A DNA stretch of 64,000 bases from Streptomyces xanthophaeus (GCF_030440515.1 NZ_CP076543.1:3162001-3226000), one strand, 5' to 3'. Counted from the stretch's first letter, positions 53,568-63,168 are shown. The notes: generated from the sequence alone by a model not told the origin. Numbers and translations: made by a program.

Positions 53568-56500
53568 ATGCGGGACAGCCATCGCGGTGAGGCCGAGCGG
53601 CTGCTGGAGCGGGCCGTGGACGACGCGGCGCAGCGGGGAACGGGCGCGGGCATCGACCGGGCGACGCTGCTGGCCCGGGGCCGGGAGGCGCTGGACGCGC
53701 TCGCCGCGAGTGCCGCGCCGGAGTACGAGGCGTACGTGCGGGCCCTGGACGAGGCGGCGGCCGGGGACCAGTCGCTCGGTGAGGCCTTCCGGCGGGGCAA
53801 CCATTCCACGGCGTTGCTGGTGACGGCGGTCGCGGCGGCCACGGCCGTGGGTGCGGACCTGTCGCTGGGTGTCGCGGCCGGTACGGCGCTGACCGCGGGG
53901 GCCGTGGTGGGGATCTCCGGCGCGGTGGCGACGGTGGTGAAGGTGACGGCGCTGCACCTGCCGGCCGCGAACCGGCGGGCCGGGGAGCGGGGCCGGCCGG
54001 GCGGGCCGGAGCAGTTGAAGCTGCAGTGGCTGTCGGCGCTGGAGGTGCGCGGGATACGTCCGTTCCTGGAGCAGCAGCGTGCGGTGGCCGCGGCCGCCCG
54101 GGCGGCCCGGCCCGCGGCGGCCCGGCCGGCGGCGCGGCCCGCTCCGCGGCTGCGGGGTGCGGACCGCAGCGCGGAGGCGCGGCGGCGCAGTGCGCTGGAG
54201 CAGTCCTTCGGGCAGCTGCCTGCTGCGGCGGAGGTGTTCGCGGGGCGGCGGTCCGAGCTGACGCGGATCGCGCAGTGGGTGCAGGCGGCCCGGGCCAGTA
54301 CGGAGACCCGGCCGGTGGTGGTGGTGCTGCACGGTGAGCCGGGGGTGGGCCGTACGGCGCTGGCGCTGGCGGCGGCGCACGGTCTGCGGGACCAGTTCCG
54401 GGGTGCGTGCGTGGTGGATCTGCGGGGCGGTTCGGCCGGGGAGGCGTCCGGGGAGGCGCCGCTGGCCACGCGGGAGGCGCTGCTGCACCTGATGAACCGG
54501 CTGGGTGCGCCCCGCGAGCAGTTGCTGTTCCGCGAGGGTGCGTCGGCGGAGCAGCAGGTGCGGCGCCTGGGCGAGCTGTACCACCAGCATCTGCAGGGGC
54601 TGCCGGTGACGGTGCTGCTGGACGACGCGGTGGACGCGGCGCAGGTGCGGATGCTGGTTCCGGAGCGTTCCGAGAGCCTGGTGCTGGTGACGGCGCGGGA
54701 GCCGTTGGAGCTGCCGGCGGATCTGGCCGCGTGGGTGTACCAGCTGCCGGTGGAGCGGTTGGCGCCGCAGGAGGCGGCGGAGCTGCTCCGGGCGCCGCGG
54801 GCGGGTGCGCCGGGTGCGGCAGCTCCGGCGGGTGTCGCGGAGGAGGACGTGGCCGCGGTGGTGGAGCTGAGCGGCGGGCTGCCGCTCGCACTGCGGCTGC
54901 TGGCTCCGCTGGCGGGCGAGGGCCGGGCCCTGGCCGGCGGTGCGGCGGCGCACCCGGTGGAGGCGGCGCTGCGTGCGGCGGACGCGCGGCTGGCCGAACC
55001 CGCCCGGCAGCTGCTGCGGCGGTTGCCGCTGGCGGGGCGGGCGTCGCTGGGAGGTGCGGCGGCGGCGGCGCTGGCGGACGTACCGGAGGCGGCGGCGCTG
55101 CGCACGCTGGAGGAGCTGTGGGAGGCCGGGCTGATCGAGCGGGTGCGCGGCCAGCGGTTCCGGATGCACGACGCGGTGCGTGCGTACGCGGCGGCGCGGT
55201 CGGCGGCGGACGAGGACCGGGCGCAGGCCGCGGCGGCGCACGAGCGGCTGATCCGCGACTACGCGCGGCTCGCGGACTCGGTGATCCGGATGGTCGACGG
55301 GAAGATGTCGACGCGGGCGAACACGTTCCTGAAGGGGCCGGTCGGGGGGCACGGTTTCACGTCGCTGGATGCGGCGCTGCGCTGGCTGGACGACGAGTCG
55401 AGCTTCATCACGGCGGCGCTGCGGCACTCGGAGGGGGTGGATCAGCAGGCGGTGCTGGATCTGCTGGGCGCGCTGTGCGACTTCTGTCTGCTGCGCGGGG
55501 ACCTGTACCGGCTGGGTGAGATCGATGAGCTGACGCAGGTGGTGGCAGCGGGTCAGAACGGGCTGAAGGGGCAGCAGGGGCGCCTGGTGCGGTCGGTGCA
55601 GTGGCGTACGGGTATCGCGGCGCGCCAGCTGGGCGAGCTGGACAAGGCCCGCACCACGCTGGCGTCGGTGGTGGACCAGTACATGGAGGCCGATCAGGAG
55701 GCGGCGGCCGCGATGGCGCTGGTCTCGCTCGGGATCACGTTGCACCACCAGGGCAATCTTCCGGAGGCGGCGGTGCGGATCCGGGAGGCGCTGGTGCTGC
55801 AGGAGCCGCCGGAGCTGGCGGGTGACCGGGCGTGGGGGCTGCACGCGCTGGCTGCGGTGGAGCGGGACCGGGCGCGGCTGGCGGAGGCGGTGCGGCTGCT
55901 GGAGACCTCGCTGGCGTTGCACCGGGAGAGCGAGAGCGTGCACGGGGAGGCGTGGGCCCATTTCCAGCTGGGTCAGGTGCACCTGCGGTTCGGGGACGTG
56001 GAGCGGGCGGAGGTGGAGCTGCGGCTGGCCCTGGAACTGTACGGGCGTACCCGCGACGACCGTGGTGAGGCCTGGGCGCTGACGCAGCTGGGCCGGGCCC
56101 GGGTGGTGGACGGGGATCCGGGGCCGGCGGTGGACGGGCTGCGGGAGGCGCTGGCCCGGCACCGGGAGGCGGAGGACGCGCGGGGGGAGGCGTGGACGCA
56201 GTACTACCTCGGGCAGGCGCTGGAGGTGGGCGGCGAGCGGGACGAGGCGGTACGGGAGCTGGAGCGGGCGCGGACGATGTTCTCGCGGATGCGGGACGTG
56301 TACGGGCTGGCGTACGCCCGCCACCATTCGGGCCGGGTGACGCGGGACCAGCGGGCTGCGCAGACGGGGAACCTGCGGAACTCCGGCTTCGCCCGTCAGC
56401 TGCTGGTGGACGCGCGGGCGGATTTCCGGCGGATCGGGCTGGCGCACGGCGAGGCGTGGACGTGTCTGGAGCTGGCGGTGATCGACGCGGGCAACGGCCG

Positions 56501-56828
56501 GCTGTCGCAGGCGCTGGGTCTGTGCGAGGAGGCGGTGCGGCTGTTCATCTCGTACGGGGACCGGCGCGGGGAGGACTGGGCGCGTTTCCTGCGGTGCACG
56601 ATGCTGCCGTACGCGGTGCCGGCGGCGCCGGAGGAGGCGCGGGCGGAGCTGGGGCGCCTCGCGCAGGCGCCGCATCCGGCGCGGGACGGCCGGCTGGAGG
56701 ACTGCCTGGAGACCTACGGGGTGATCCTGGGCCGGGGGGTGGATCCGGCGGAGGGCTGGCAGGCGTGGCGGCTCGGTCTGGTCCCGAACCTGCACTCCCG
56801 GGAGGTCATGGGGGTCCCGCGCGCCTGA
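53568..56828 (+). CDS. Membrane STAND-like NTPase with TPR repeats
   Basis: The 1086-aa protein has an N-terminal helical region, a pair of hydrophobic helices (about 79-128, ALLVTAVAAATAVGADLSLGVAAGTALTAGAVVGISGAVATVV), a linker, an NB-ARC/STAND-like ATPase domain (about 220-560) and C-terminal TPRs (about 640-1040; EAWAHFQLGQVHLRFGDVERAEVELRLALELYGRTRDDRGEAWALTQLGRA type units). The P-loop is GEPGVGRT at 256-263 with Arg262 in place of the usual Lys, so ATP use may be weak; LLDDAV is the Walker B-like strand. Such proteins act as signal-responding switches. The ATG at 53568 has GAGGGG 7 nt upstream. A regulatory or defence role is possible; no effector domain is seen. Confidence 0.85.
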   Translation: MRDSHRGEAERLLERAVDDAAQRGTGAGIDRATLLARGREALDALAASAAPEYEAYVRALDEAAAGDQSLGEAFRRGNHSTALLVTAVAAATAVGADLSLGVAAGTALTAGAVVGISGAVATVVKVTALHLPAANRRAGERGRPGGPEQLKLQWLSALEVRGIRPFLEQQRAVAAAARAARPAAARPAARPAPRLRGADRSAEARRRSALEQSFGQLPAAAEVFAGRRSELTRIAQWVQAARASTETRPVVVVLHGEPGVGRTALALAAAHGLRDQFRGACVVDLRGGSAGEASGEAPLATREALLHLMNRLGAPREQLLFREGASAEQQVRRLGELYHQHLQGLPVTVLLDDAVDAAQVRMLVPERSESLVLVTAREPLELPADLAAWVYQLPVERLAPQEAAELLRAPRAGAPGAAAPAGVAEEDVAAVVELSGGLPLALRLLAPLAGEGRALAGGAAAHPVEAALRAADARLAEPARQLLRRLPLAGRASLGGAAAAALADVPEAAALRTLEELWEAGLIERVRGQRFRMHDAVRAYAAARSAADEDRAQAAAAHERLIRDYARLADSVIRMVDGKMSTRANTFLKGPVGGHGFTSLDAALRWLDDESSFITAALRHSEGVDQQAVLDLLGALCDFCLLRGDLYRLGEIDELTQVVAAGQNGLKGQQGRLVRSVQWRTGIAARQLGELDKARTTLASVVDQYMEADQEAAAAMALVSLGITLHHQGNLPEAAVRIREALVLQEPPELAGDRAWGLHALAAVERDRARLAEAVRLLETSLALHRESESVHGEAWAHFQLGQVHLRFGDVERAEVELRLALELYGRTRDDRGEAWALTQLGRARVVDGDPGPAVDGLREALARHREAEDARGEAWTQYYLGQALEVGGERDEAVRELERARTMFSRMRDVYGLAYARHHSGRVTRDQRAAQTGNLRNSGFARQLLVDARADFRRIGLAHGEAWTCLELAVIDAGNGRLSQALGLCEEAVRLFISYGDRRGEDWARFLRCTMLPYAVPAAPEEARAELGRLAQAPHPARDGRLEDCLETYGVILGRGVDPAEGWQAWRLGLVPNLHSREVMGVPRA

Positions 56829-57205
56829 CGCGGGGGCGTCCCGACGGGCAGGGGACGGCCGCGGGCCTGCCCACTGCGGACACGTCTCGCGGGCCGGGGT
56901 GGGCCGAGCGGGTCCCGGCGCGCCTCGGGCCCCTCAGGTGCCGGTGCGCCCCGAACGGCCTGGGTGGGCCGGCCACGGGCGGCTCCGTGACCGGCCCAGG
57001 GCCCGGAGGCGTCCGGAGGCGACCGCGGGAGGCAGCCGGGGGGAAGCCGACGGAGATGCCGGAGGCGCTGGCAGCGGCCTGAGGCGGTTCCGGGAGCCCG
57101 GCCCCGGGGGGCGGGCACGTGCGGAAGCCGCCGCCCCGCCGGGTTCCCGGCCGGGCGGCGGCATGTACGCGAAGGCCCCCGCAGCGCCGCACCGGTCCCG
57201 GCCCG

Positions 57206-57288
57206 GCCTTACGGAGCCCGAGGTGCCGTCCCCGCCGGAGGCGGCCCGCCTTACGGGGCCCGGGTGCCGTCCCCGCCGGAGGCGGCCG
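57206..57288. repeat. Tandem 41/42-bp duplication at the 3' end of a small gene
   Basis: GCCTTACGG-(A/G)-GCCCG...GCCGTCCCCGCCGGAGGCGGCC occurs at 57206-57247 and 57248-57288. The second copy forms the last codons and stop of the 74-aa gene; the first is a non-coding echo just after it. The 56829-57205 stretch before it has no credible gene. Confidence 0.65.
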
Positions 57289-57475
57289 GCTCCGGGGCCT
57301 CCTCGAAGTCCACCCGGCCCATGTGCCGGTTCATGGACTTCATCAGGGCCCACACGCCGACGGCGAGGGCCGCGAACACGATGAAGCCGAGGAGGCCGGG
57401 CGTCACCTTGTTCTTGTCGAAGGTGTCACCCGCCAGCGGAAGGAGCTGGGTCAGTGCTGCCTGCGTAGCGCTCAT
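57251..57475 (-). CDS. Small membrane protein, 74 aa, linked to mca
   Basis: One membrane helix (VTPGLLGFIVFAALAVGVWALMKSM, about 25-49) is followed by NRHMGRVDFEEAPEPAASGGDGTRAP. The gene begins 2 bp after the mca stop on the same strand and is very likely translated with it. The C-terminal codons are duplicated downstream. The function is unknown; it may anchor or accompany Mca. Confidence 0.78.
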   Translation of the reverse strand: MSATQAALTQLLPLAGDTFDKNKVTPGLLGFIVFAALAVGVWALMKSMNRHMGRVDFEEAPEPAASGGDGTRAP

Positions 57476-57477
57476 AG

Positions 57478-58359
57478 CTACGCATTCTCCCGGATGCCCG
57501 CGAAGAGGTCGGACTCGGGGAGGGAAGTGTCGACGAGCGACTTCGCGAGCTCGTACTCCTCGGTGGGCCAGACCTCCTTCTGGATGTCCATCGGGACGCG
57601 GAACCAGCCGCCGTCCGGGTCGATCTGGGTGGCGTGCGCGATGAGCGCCTTGTCACGGATCTCGAAGAAGTCGGCGCAGGGCACGTGGGTGGTCAGGGTC
57701 CGCTCCTTGCGCTCGAACTCCTTCCACCGCTCCAGCCACTCCCCGTAGGGGGACTCCAGGCCGCGCGCGAGCAGCGCCTCGTGGAGGGCGACGGTGCGCG
57801 GCTTGTTGAAGCCCTGGTTGTAGTAGAGCTTCTGCGGCTGGTAGGCCGGGCCGTACTCGCTCTCCGGGTACTTCTCGGTGTCGGCCGCGCTCTCGAAGGC
57901 CAGCATGGAGATCGTGTGGGTCATGATGTGGTCGGGGTGCGGGTAGCCCCCGTTCTCGTCGTAGGTGGTGACGACCTGCGGCTTGAAGGCGCGGATCTTC
58001 TTCACCAGCTCGCCGGCGGCCTCGTGGACGTCCGCGAGCGCGAAGCAGCCCTCGGGCAGCGGGGGCAGCGGGTCGCCCTCGGGGAGGCCGGAGTCCACGT
58101 AGCCGAGCCATTCCTGCTCGATGCCGAGGATGTCGCGCGCCTCGTCCATCTCCCTGGCGCGGACCTCGTGGATGTTCTCCTCGATGTACTTGTCGCCCTG
58201 GAGCTTGGGGTTCAGGACCGAGCCGCGCTCGCCACCGGTGCAGGTGACGACCAGCACGGGAATCCCCTCGGACACGTACTTGGCCATGGTGGCCGCGCCC
58301 TTGCTCGACTCGTCGTCGGGGTGGGCGTGGACGGCCATCAGTCGAAGCTGCTCGGTCAA
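57478..58359 (-). CDS. mca: Mycothiol S-conjugate amidase (Mca)
   Basis: The 293-aa zinc amidase cleaves mycothiol S-conjugates to release mercapturic acids for export: the actinobacterial detoxification step. LRLMAVHAHPDDESSKGAATMAKYVSEG has zinc ligands His13 and Asp16; GGYPHPDHIMTH carries the third ligand. The mycobacterial protein is of similar length. The TTG at 58359 (LTEQLRLMAV) with AGAGGA upstream best matches the family; an ATG at 58389 is in frame but adds ten residues. It is divergent from the DUF4307 gene. Confidence 0.93.
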   Translation of the reverse strand: MTEQLRLMAVHAHPDDESSKGAATMAKYVSEGIPVLVVTCTGGERGSVLNPKLQGDKYIEENIHEVRAREMDEARDILGIEQEWLGYVDSGLPEGDPLPPLPEGCFALADVHEAAGELVKKIRAFKPQVVTTYDENGGYPHPDHIMTHTISMLAFESAADTEKYPESEYGPAYQPQKLYYNQGFNKPRTVALHEALLARGLESPYGEWLERWKEFERKERTLTTHVPCADFFEIRDKALIAHATQIDPDGGWFRVPMDIQKEVWPTEEYELAKSLVDTSLPESDLFAGIRENA

Positions 58360-58466
58360 AACAGGATCCTCTGCGATTCGGCGCGACACTCAGCTCCTAT
58401 AGTGACCGAACTGGGGGGCGGAAAATTCCAGGGGTGACCAAGCCGTCCCCGGCGAGAGGAACGATC

Positions 58467-58880
58467 ATGAGCGCGGTGCGCGAGGGCCTGCCCGAGGGCC
58501 GCTACGGCCGGTCGGCGGACGAGCGTGCGGACCGGAAGCTCAAGATCATCGGGTCGGTGCTGGGTGCGGCGCTGCTGGGCCTGGTCGGCTGGATCGGCTG
58601 GGACTACGTCGCGGGACAGAGCGTGAGCGCCGAAGTGATCAAGTTCCAGGTGATTTCGGACACCGAGGTGAAGGTGCACCTGGAGGTCCGCAAGGACGCC
58701 TCGGTCACCGGGGTCTGTTCCCTCAGCTCCCAGAACGAGGAGCACGCCGAGGTGGGCCGCGCGGACTTCACTTTCGCGCAGAACCGGTCGCGGGTGGACG
58801 AGATCGTCATCCTGAAGACCACCGGCCGGGCCACGATGATCGAGCTGGTCGGCTGCCAGTCGGCGCCTTCCGCCCACTGA
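58467..58880 (+). CDS. DUF4307 membrane protein
   Basis: The 137-aa protein has one membrane helix (LKIIGSVLGAALLGLVGWIGWDYVA) and a short extracytoplasmic beta domain with a Cys pair (VTGVCSLSS, ELVGCQSA). This matches the DUF4307 family, which is commonly next to mca in actinobacteria. GAGAGGA sits 6 nt before the ATG. The role is unknown; placement suggests a link to thiol chemistry at the membrane. Confidence 0.87.
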   Translation: MSAVREGLPEGRYGRSADERADRKLKIIGSVLGAALLGLVGWIGWDYVAGQSVSAEVIKFQVISDTEVKVHLEVRKDASVTGVCSLSSQNEEHAEVGRADFTFAQNRSRVDEIVILKTTGRATMIELVGCQSAPSAH

Positions 58881-59018
58881 GGTCCGAAGAGGATTGAAGT
58901 GGCGCCCCACGAGGCAATGAGCCTCTGGGGTCCTCCCCCTTTTCTTCCCGAATTGTTAGGCTCGTGGTTTCGTCCGCCGACGGCGGCCAGTAGTCCCCTG
59001 TACCGACGAGGAGCACCC

Positions 59019-59516
59019 GTGACCCAGACGAGCGAAAGCGTCACCTGGCTGACCCAGGCGGCGTACGACCAGCTGAAGGCGGAGCTGGACTACCTCTCTG
59101 GTCCCGCCCGCACGGAGATCGCCACGAAGATCGCAGCCGCCCGCGAGGAGGGCGACCTGCGTGAGAACGGTGGCTACCACGCGGCGAAGGAGGAGCAGGG
59201 CAAGCAGGAGCTGCGGGTCCGCCAGCTCACGCAGCTCCTGGAGAACGCCAAGGTCGGCACCGCGCCCGCGTCCGACGGCGTGGTGGCCCCCGGCACGCTC
59301 GTGAAGATCGCCTTCGACGGCGACGAGGACGACGCCATGGAGTTCCTCCTGGCCTCGCGCGAGTACGCGTCCTCGGACTTCGAGACGTACTCCCCCCAGT
59401 CCCCGCTGGGCAGCGGCGTGCTGGGCAAGGCGATCGGCGAGGACGCCGAGTACGAGCTGCCGAACGGCAAGAAGGCCTCGGTCAAGATCCTGGACGTCAA
59501 GCCCTTCACCGGCTGA
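59019..59516 (+). CDS. greA: Transcription elongation factor GreA
   Basis: The 165-aa protein rescues backtracked RNA polymerase. It has the N-terminal coiled coil (TEIATKIAAAREEGDLRENGGYHAAKEEQGKQELRVRQLTQLLENAKV) with the acidic tip E/D-x-x-D-L-R-E-N-G, and the C-terminal FKBP-like domain (SPLGSGVLGKAIGEDAEYELPNGKKASVKILDVKPF). GAGGAG precedes the GTG at 59019. A strong terminator follows. Confidence 0.95.
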   Translation: MTQTSESVTWLTQAAYDQLKAELDYLSGPARTEIATKIAAAREEGDLRENGGYHAAKEEQGKQELRVRQLTQLLENAKVGTAPASDGVVAPGTLVKIAFDGDEDDAMEFLLASREYASSDFETYSPQSPLGSGVLGKAIGEDAEYELPNGKKASVKILDVKPFTG

Positions 59517-59551
59517 TCACCCTCGGTCACCGTTTTCTTCCTGAGTGACAA

Positions 59552-59589
59552 CGCGATGCCCGGCCGGGCTCTCCCGGCCGGGCATCGCG
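59552..59589. terminator. Strong hairpin terminator after greA
   Basis: A 17-bp perfect stem (59552-59568 with 59573-59589, CGCGATGCCC...GGGCATCGCG) and 4-nt loop lies between greA and the convergent ABC permease gene; it can work in both directions. Confidence 0.85.
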
Positions 59590-59621
59590 CGTTGCTGCGG
59601 GTACGGGCGCCCCTGCGGACC

Positions 59622-60491
59622 TCAGCCGTCCGCCCCGCGGTACTTGCGGACCGCGAGCGTGCGGAAGAGCAGGATGATCAGGGCCGACCAGATCAGCGAG
59701 GCCCATACCGGGTGGACCATCGGCCAGGCGTCGGACGGGGAGACACCCGGGTTCCCGAAGAGCTCGCGGCAGGCCTGGACGGTGGCGCTGAACGGATTCC
59801 ACTCGGCGATGGGCTGGAGCCAGCTCGCCATGTTCTCCGTGGGGACGAACGCGTTGGAGATGAACGTGACGGGGAACAGCCAGATCAGCCCGCCCGAGGT
59901 GGCCGCCTCCGGAGTGCGTACGGACAGCCCGATCAGGGCGCCGATCCAGGAGAACGCGTACCCGAGCAGGAGCAGCAGGGCGAAGCCGGCCAGCACCTCG
60001 CCGGCGCTGGTGTGGGTGCGCCAGCCGACGAGGAGGGCGACCATCGCCAGCACCACCATGGTCAGGGCCGTCTGCATGAGGTCCGCCAGGGTGCGGCCGG
60101 TCAGGACGGCGCCGCGGGCCATGGGCAGCGAGCGGAAGCGGTCGATCAGCCCCTTGTGCATGTCGTCGGCGATGCCCGCGCCGGCACCCGCGGTGGCGAA
60201 GGTGACGGTCTGGGCGAAGATGCCGGCCATCAGGAAGTTCCGGTAGTCGCTGGCGCTGGTCGAGCCGCCGATCATCATCGAGCCGCCGAAGACGAAGCTG
60301 AACAGCACCACGAACATGACCGGCTGGATCAGCCCGAAGATCAACATCTCGGGAATCCGGCTGAGTCGGATGACGTTCCGCTTGGCGATCACGAGGGAGT
60401 CGTTCACGCTCTGGACGACGCCGCCGCGCGGACGGGGTGCCGTGAGTTCGCGGTGCGGGGAGGCGCCCGGGTCCGGGGAGGTGAGGGTCAC
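59622..60491 (-). CDS. ABC-2-type permease (DrrB-like)
   Basis: The 289-aa protein has six membrane helices and the DrrB/ABC-2 motif YRNFLMAGIFAQTVTFATAGAGAGIADDMHKGLIDRFRSLPM. It is the membrane half of a drug or lipid exporter whose ATPase is encoded just upstream, overlapping by 4 bp (GTGA). Confidence 0.9.
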   Translation of the reverse strand: MTLTSPDPGASPHRELTAPRPRGGVVQSVNDSLVIAKRNVIRLSRIPEMLIFGLIQPVMFVVLFSFVFGGSMMIGGSTSASDYRNFLMAGIFAQTVTFATAGAGAGIADDMHKGLIDRFRSLPMARGAVLTGRTLADLMQTALTMVVLAMVALLVGWRTHTSAGEVLAGFALLLLLGYAFSWIGALIGLSVRTPEAATSGGLIWLFPVTFISNAFVPTENMASWLQPIAEWNPFSATVQACRELFGNPGVSPSDAWPMVHPVWASLIWSALIILLFRTLAVRKYRGADG

Positions 60492-61516
60492 TTCGCCACC
60501 TCCTTGCGGGCCGTCCTGCGGTCCTTGGCCGCGGGAGCGGCCGGCGCGTCGCCGTTCTCGCTCTCCTCCGCGGCCCGTTCGGCGGCGTGCCCGGTCAGGG
60601 AGATGAACACGTCGTCGAGGGTGGGGCGGCGCAGGCCTATGTCGTCGATCTCGATGCCCCGGCCGTCGAGTTCGCGGATGACCTCGGCGAGCAGCTTGGC
60701 GCCGCCCGACACGGGCACGGTCAGTTTGCGGGTGTGCTCCTCGACCGTGGTCTCGCCCTTGCCGAAGCCGGCGAGCACCTCGCGCGCGGTGGTGATGTGC
60801 TGCCGTTCGTGGACGACGACTTCGACGCGCTCGCCGCCGGTACGGGCCTTGAGCTGGTCGGAGGTGCCGCGGGCGATGACCTTGCCGTGGTCGACCACGC
60901 AGATGTCGTGCGCGAGGTGGTCGGCCTCCTCCAGGTACTGGGTGGTGAGGAGCAGGGTGGTGCCGCCGGCGACCAGTTCCTGGATGATGCCCCACAGCTG
61001 CTGGCGGTTGCGGGGGTCGAGTCCGGTGGTCGGCTCGTCCATGAACATCACGGGTGGGCTGACGACGAGGGCTGCCGCGAGGTCCAGGCGCCTGCGCATG
61101 CCGCCGGAGTACGTCTTGGCCGTGCGGTCCGCGGCGTCGGAGAGGTTGAAGCGTTCGAGGAGTTCGGTGGCCCGGGCTTTGGCCGCCCTGGCCTTCATCT
61201 GGTAGAGCTGGCCGACCATCTGGAGGTTCTCGCGGCCGGTCAGGTACTCGTCGACGGCCGCGAACTGGCCGGACAGGCCGATGGCGCGGCGGACTTCGTT
61301 GGGGTGCTTGAGGACATCGATGCCGGCGACGACGGCCTTGCCGCTGTCGGGCCGCAGGAGGGTGGTCAGGACACGTACGGTCGTGGTCTTGCCCGCGCCG
61401 TTCGGGCCGAGCAGACCCAGGACGGTGCCTTCGGGGACATCGAGGTCCACGCCGTCGAGAGCCCGTACATCGCCGAAGGTCTTGACCAGACCTTCGGCGT
61501 AGATAGCGCCTGGCAT
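60488..61516 (-). CDS. ABC exporter ATP-binding protein (DrrA-like)
   Basis: The 342-aa ATPase has Walker A GPNGAGKTT (about 36-44), signature YSGGMRRRLDLAAALV, Walker B VMFMDEPTTGLDP and the DrrA C-terminal extension (HIGLRRPTLDDVFISLTGHAAE type, seen as IGLRRPTLDDVFISLTG). It pairs with the permease at 59622 to expel drugs or lipids. ATG at 61516 has GGGAGAA upstream. No regulator gene is adjacent. Confidence 0.92.
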   Translation of the reverse strand: MPGAIYAEGLVKTFGDVRALDGVDLDVPEGTVLGLLGPNGAGKTTTVRVLTTLLRPDSGKAVVAGIDVLKHPNEVRRAIGLSGQFAAVDEYLTGRENLQMVGQLYQMKARAAKARATELLERFNLSDAADRTAKTYSGGMRRRLDLAAALVVSPPVMFMDEPTTGLDPRNRQQLWGIIQELVAGGTTLLLTTQYLEEADHLAHDICVVDHGKVIARGTSDQLKARTGGERVEVVVHERQHITTAREVLAGFGKGETTVEEHTRKLTVPVSGGAKLLAEVIRELDGRGIEIDDIGLRRPTLDDVFISLTGHAAERAAEESENGDAPAAPAAKDRRTARKEVAK

Positions 61517-61706
61517 ATGGATTCTCCCAGTGAATCGGGCCAGTAGAATCAGGATATTCAGGGCATTTCTACGCAAATCCTATGAGTGCCGGGCAGGTCC
61601 TGCTCGGCCGAACGGGGGATGTCCGGGTCGCCGGAGGCGGCCGGACGGGTCGGGAACGCCCGGGGGGCGGCCGGGGACCGGCCGAGGACGCCCGCCGGCT
61701 CATCGT

Positions 61707-62939
61707 CTAGCTCATCACCTTGTATCCCGCGCCGTGCAGGGAACGCGCGACTTCCGCGCAGTGCTCCGGGCCCTTCGTCTCCAGGTGCAGCTCCACCTCC
61801 ACCTCCGTGAGCCCCAGGCGCGGGTCCGTCCGCATATGGCTCACGTCCAACACGTTCGCATCCACCACTGACAACACCGCCAGGAGCCCGGCCAGGGCGC
61901 CCGGCCGGTCGGCCACGCGCAGCCGCAGGGACAGGTACCGGCCCGCCGCCGCCATGCCGTGGCGCAGGATCCGCTGGAGCAGCAGCGGATCGACGTTCCC
62001 GCCGGACAGGACGGCCACCACCGGGCCGCCGCCGTACAGTTCGGGCTCGCTGAGCAGGGCCGCGACCGTGCTGCACCCGGCCGGCTCGACCACCAGCTTG
62101 GCCCGCTCCAGGCAGAGCAGCAGAGCACTGGAGAGGGCGTCCTCGGAGACCGTACGCACGTCGTCGACGAGCTCGCCGATGATGGTGAAGGGGACGTCTC
62201 CGGGGCGGCCGACCTTGATCCCGTCGGCCATCGTGACCGGTTCGTCGATCGAGATCGGATGTCCGGCCTTGAGCGAGGGCGGGTACGCGGCCGCGCCCGC
62301 CGCCTGCACCCCGATGACCCGCACGTCCGGCCGCAGCGCCTTCACGGCGACCGCGACACCGGCCGCGAGACCGCCGCCGCCGATCCCGACGAGGATGGTC
62401 CGCACCTCCGGGCACTGCTCCAGGATCTCCAGGCCGACCGTGCCCTGGCCCGCGATGATGTCGCGGTGGTCGAAGGGGTGGATGAACACCGCGCCGGTGC
62501 GGTCCGCGTACTCCTGGGCGGCCAGGAAGGTCTCGTCGACGACCTGCCCGTGCAGACGCACGTCGGCGCCGTACTCCTGGGTCGCGGCCACCTTCGGCAG
62601 CGGCGCCCCGACCGGCATGAACACGGTCGAGCGGACCCCGAGGAGGGAGGAGGCAAGCGCCACGCCCTGCGCGTGGTTGCCCGCGCTCGCGGCGACGACA
62701 CCGGCGGCCCGCTGCTCGGGGCGCAGGCCGGCGATGCGTACGTAGGCGCCGCGGAGCTTGAAGGAGCCGGTGCGCTGGAGGTTCTCGCACTTGAGGTGGA
62801 CCGGGGAGCCGGTGAGTGCGGAGAGGTGCCGGCTGCCCTCCATGGCGGTGACCCGCGAGACGCCGGACAGCATCTTCTGGGCCCCCCGGACGTCGTCGAG
62901 GATGACCTGGGGGACGGGCTGGGGCACGCGGTAGTTCAT
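61707..62939 (-). CDS. ilvA: Threonine ammonia-lyase
   Basis: The 410-aa PLP enzyme turns threonine to 2-oxobutanoate, the first step toward isoleucine. The PLP lysine is Lys61 in RTGSFKLRGAYVR; GIGGGGLAAG holds the phosphate; SAGNHAQG and the C-terminal ACT domain (about 330-410, RVADRPGALAGLLAVLSVVDANVLDVSHMR) follow. The single ACT domain suits the catabolic/biosynthetic type common in actinobacteria. It is divergent from a MarR gene. Confidence 0.94.
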   Translation of the reverse strand: MNYRVPQPVPQVILDDVRGAQKMLSGVSRVTAMEGSRHLSALTGSPVHLKCENLQRTGSFKLRGAYVRIAGLRPEQRAAGVVAASAGNHAQGVALASSLLGVRSTVFMPVGAPLPKVAATQEYGADVRLHGQVVDETFLAAQEYADRTGAVFIHPFDHRDIIAGQGTVGLEILEQCPEVRTILVGIGGGGLAAGVAVAVKALRPDVRVIGVQAAGAAAYPPSLKAGHPISIDEPVTMADGIKVGRPGDVPFTIIGELVDDVRTVSEDALSSALLLCLERAKLVVEPAGCSTVAALLSEPELYGGGPVVAVLSGGNVDPLLLQRILRHGMAAAGRYLSLRLRVADRPGALAGLLAVLSVVDANVLDVSHMRTDPRLGLTEVEVELHLETKGPEHCAEVARSLHGAGYKVMS

Positions 62940-63084
62940 GCCGCCAGTCTCGCAGCCCGGGCGGGAGCCGGCTCCGGGCCGCGGAGGCGCCCGTGGGGAC
63001 GCCCGCGGGAGCGCCCGGGCGAGGGGCGATATCTCGCCATCCGGGACACGCGCGGGGCAGGGGCCCCAACCCGCCGTATCAGTT

Positions 63085-63103
63085 CTCGTACGAGGCGTAC
63101 GAG
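63085..63103. promoter_or_regulatory. Palindrome CTCGTAC-N5-GTACGAG between ilvA and marR
   Basis: Perfect 7-bp arms lie 66 bp upstream of the MarR start and 146 bp from the ilvA start. This is a typical autoregulatory MarR operator layout. The rest of the gap (62940-63168) shows no gene. Confidence 0.5.
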
Positions 63104-63168
63104 CCGCCGCACGGCCGCGTACTCTGTCCCCCATCCTTGTCGGACCCACGCGAAGAGAGCCCACGGCC

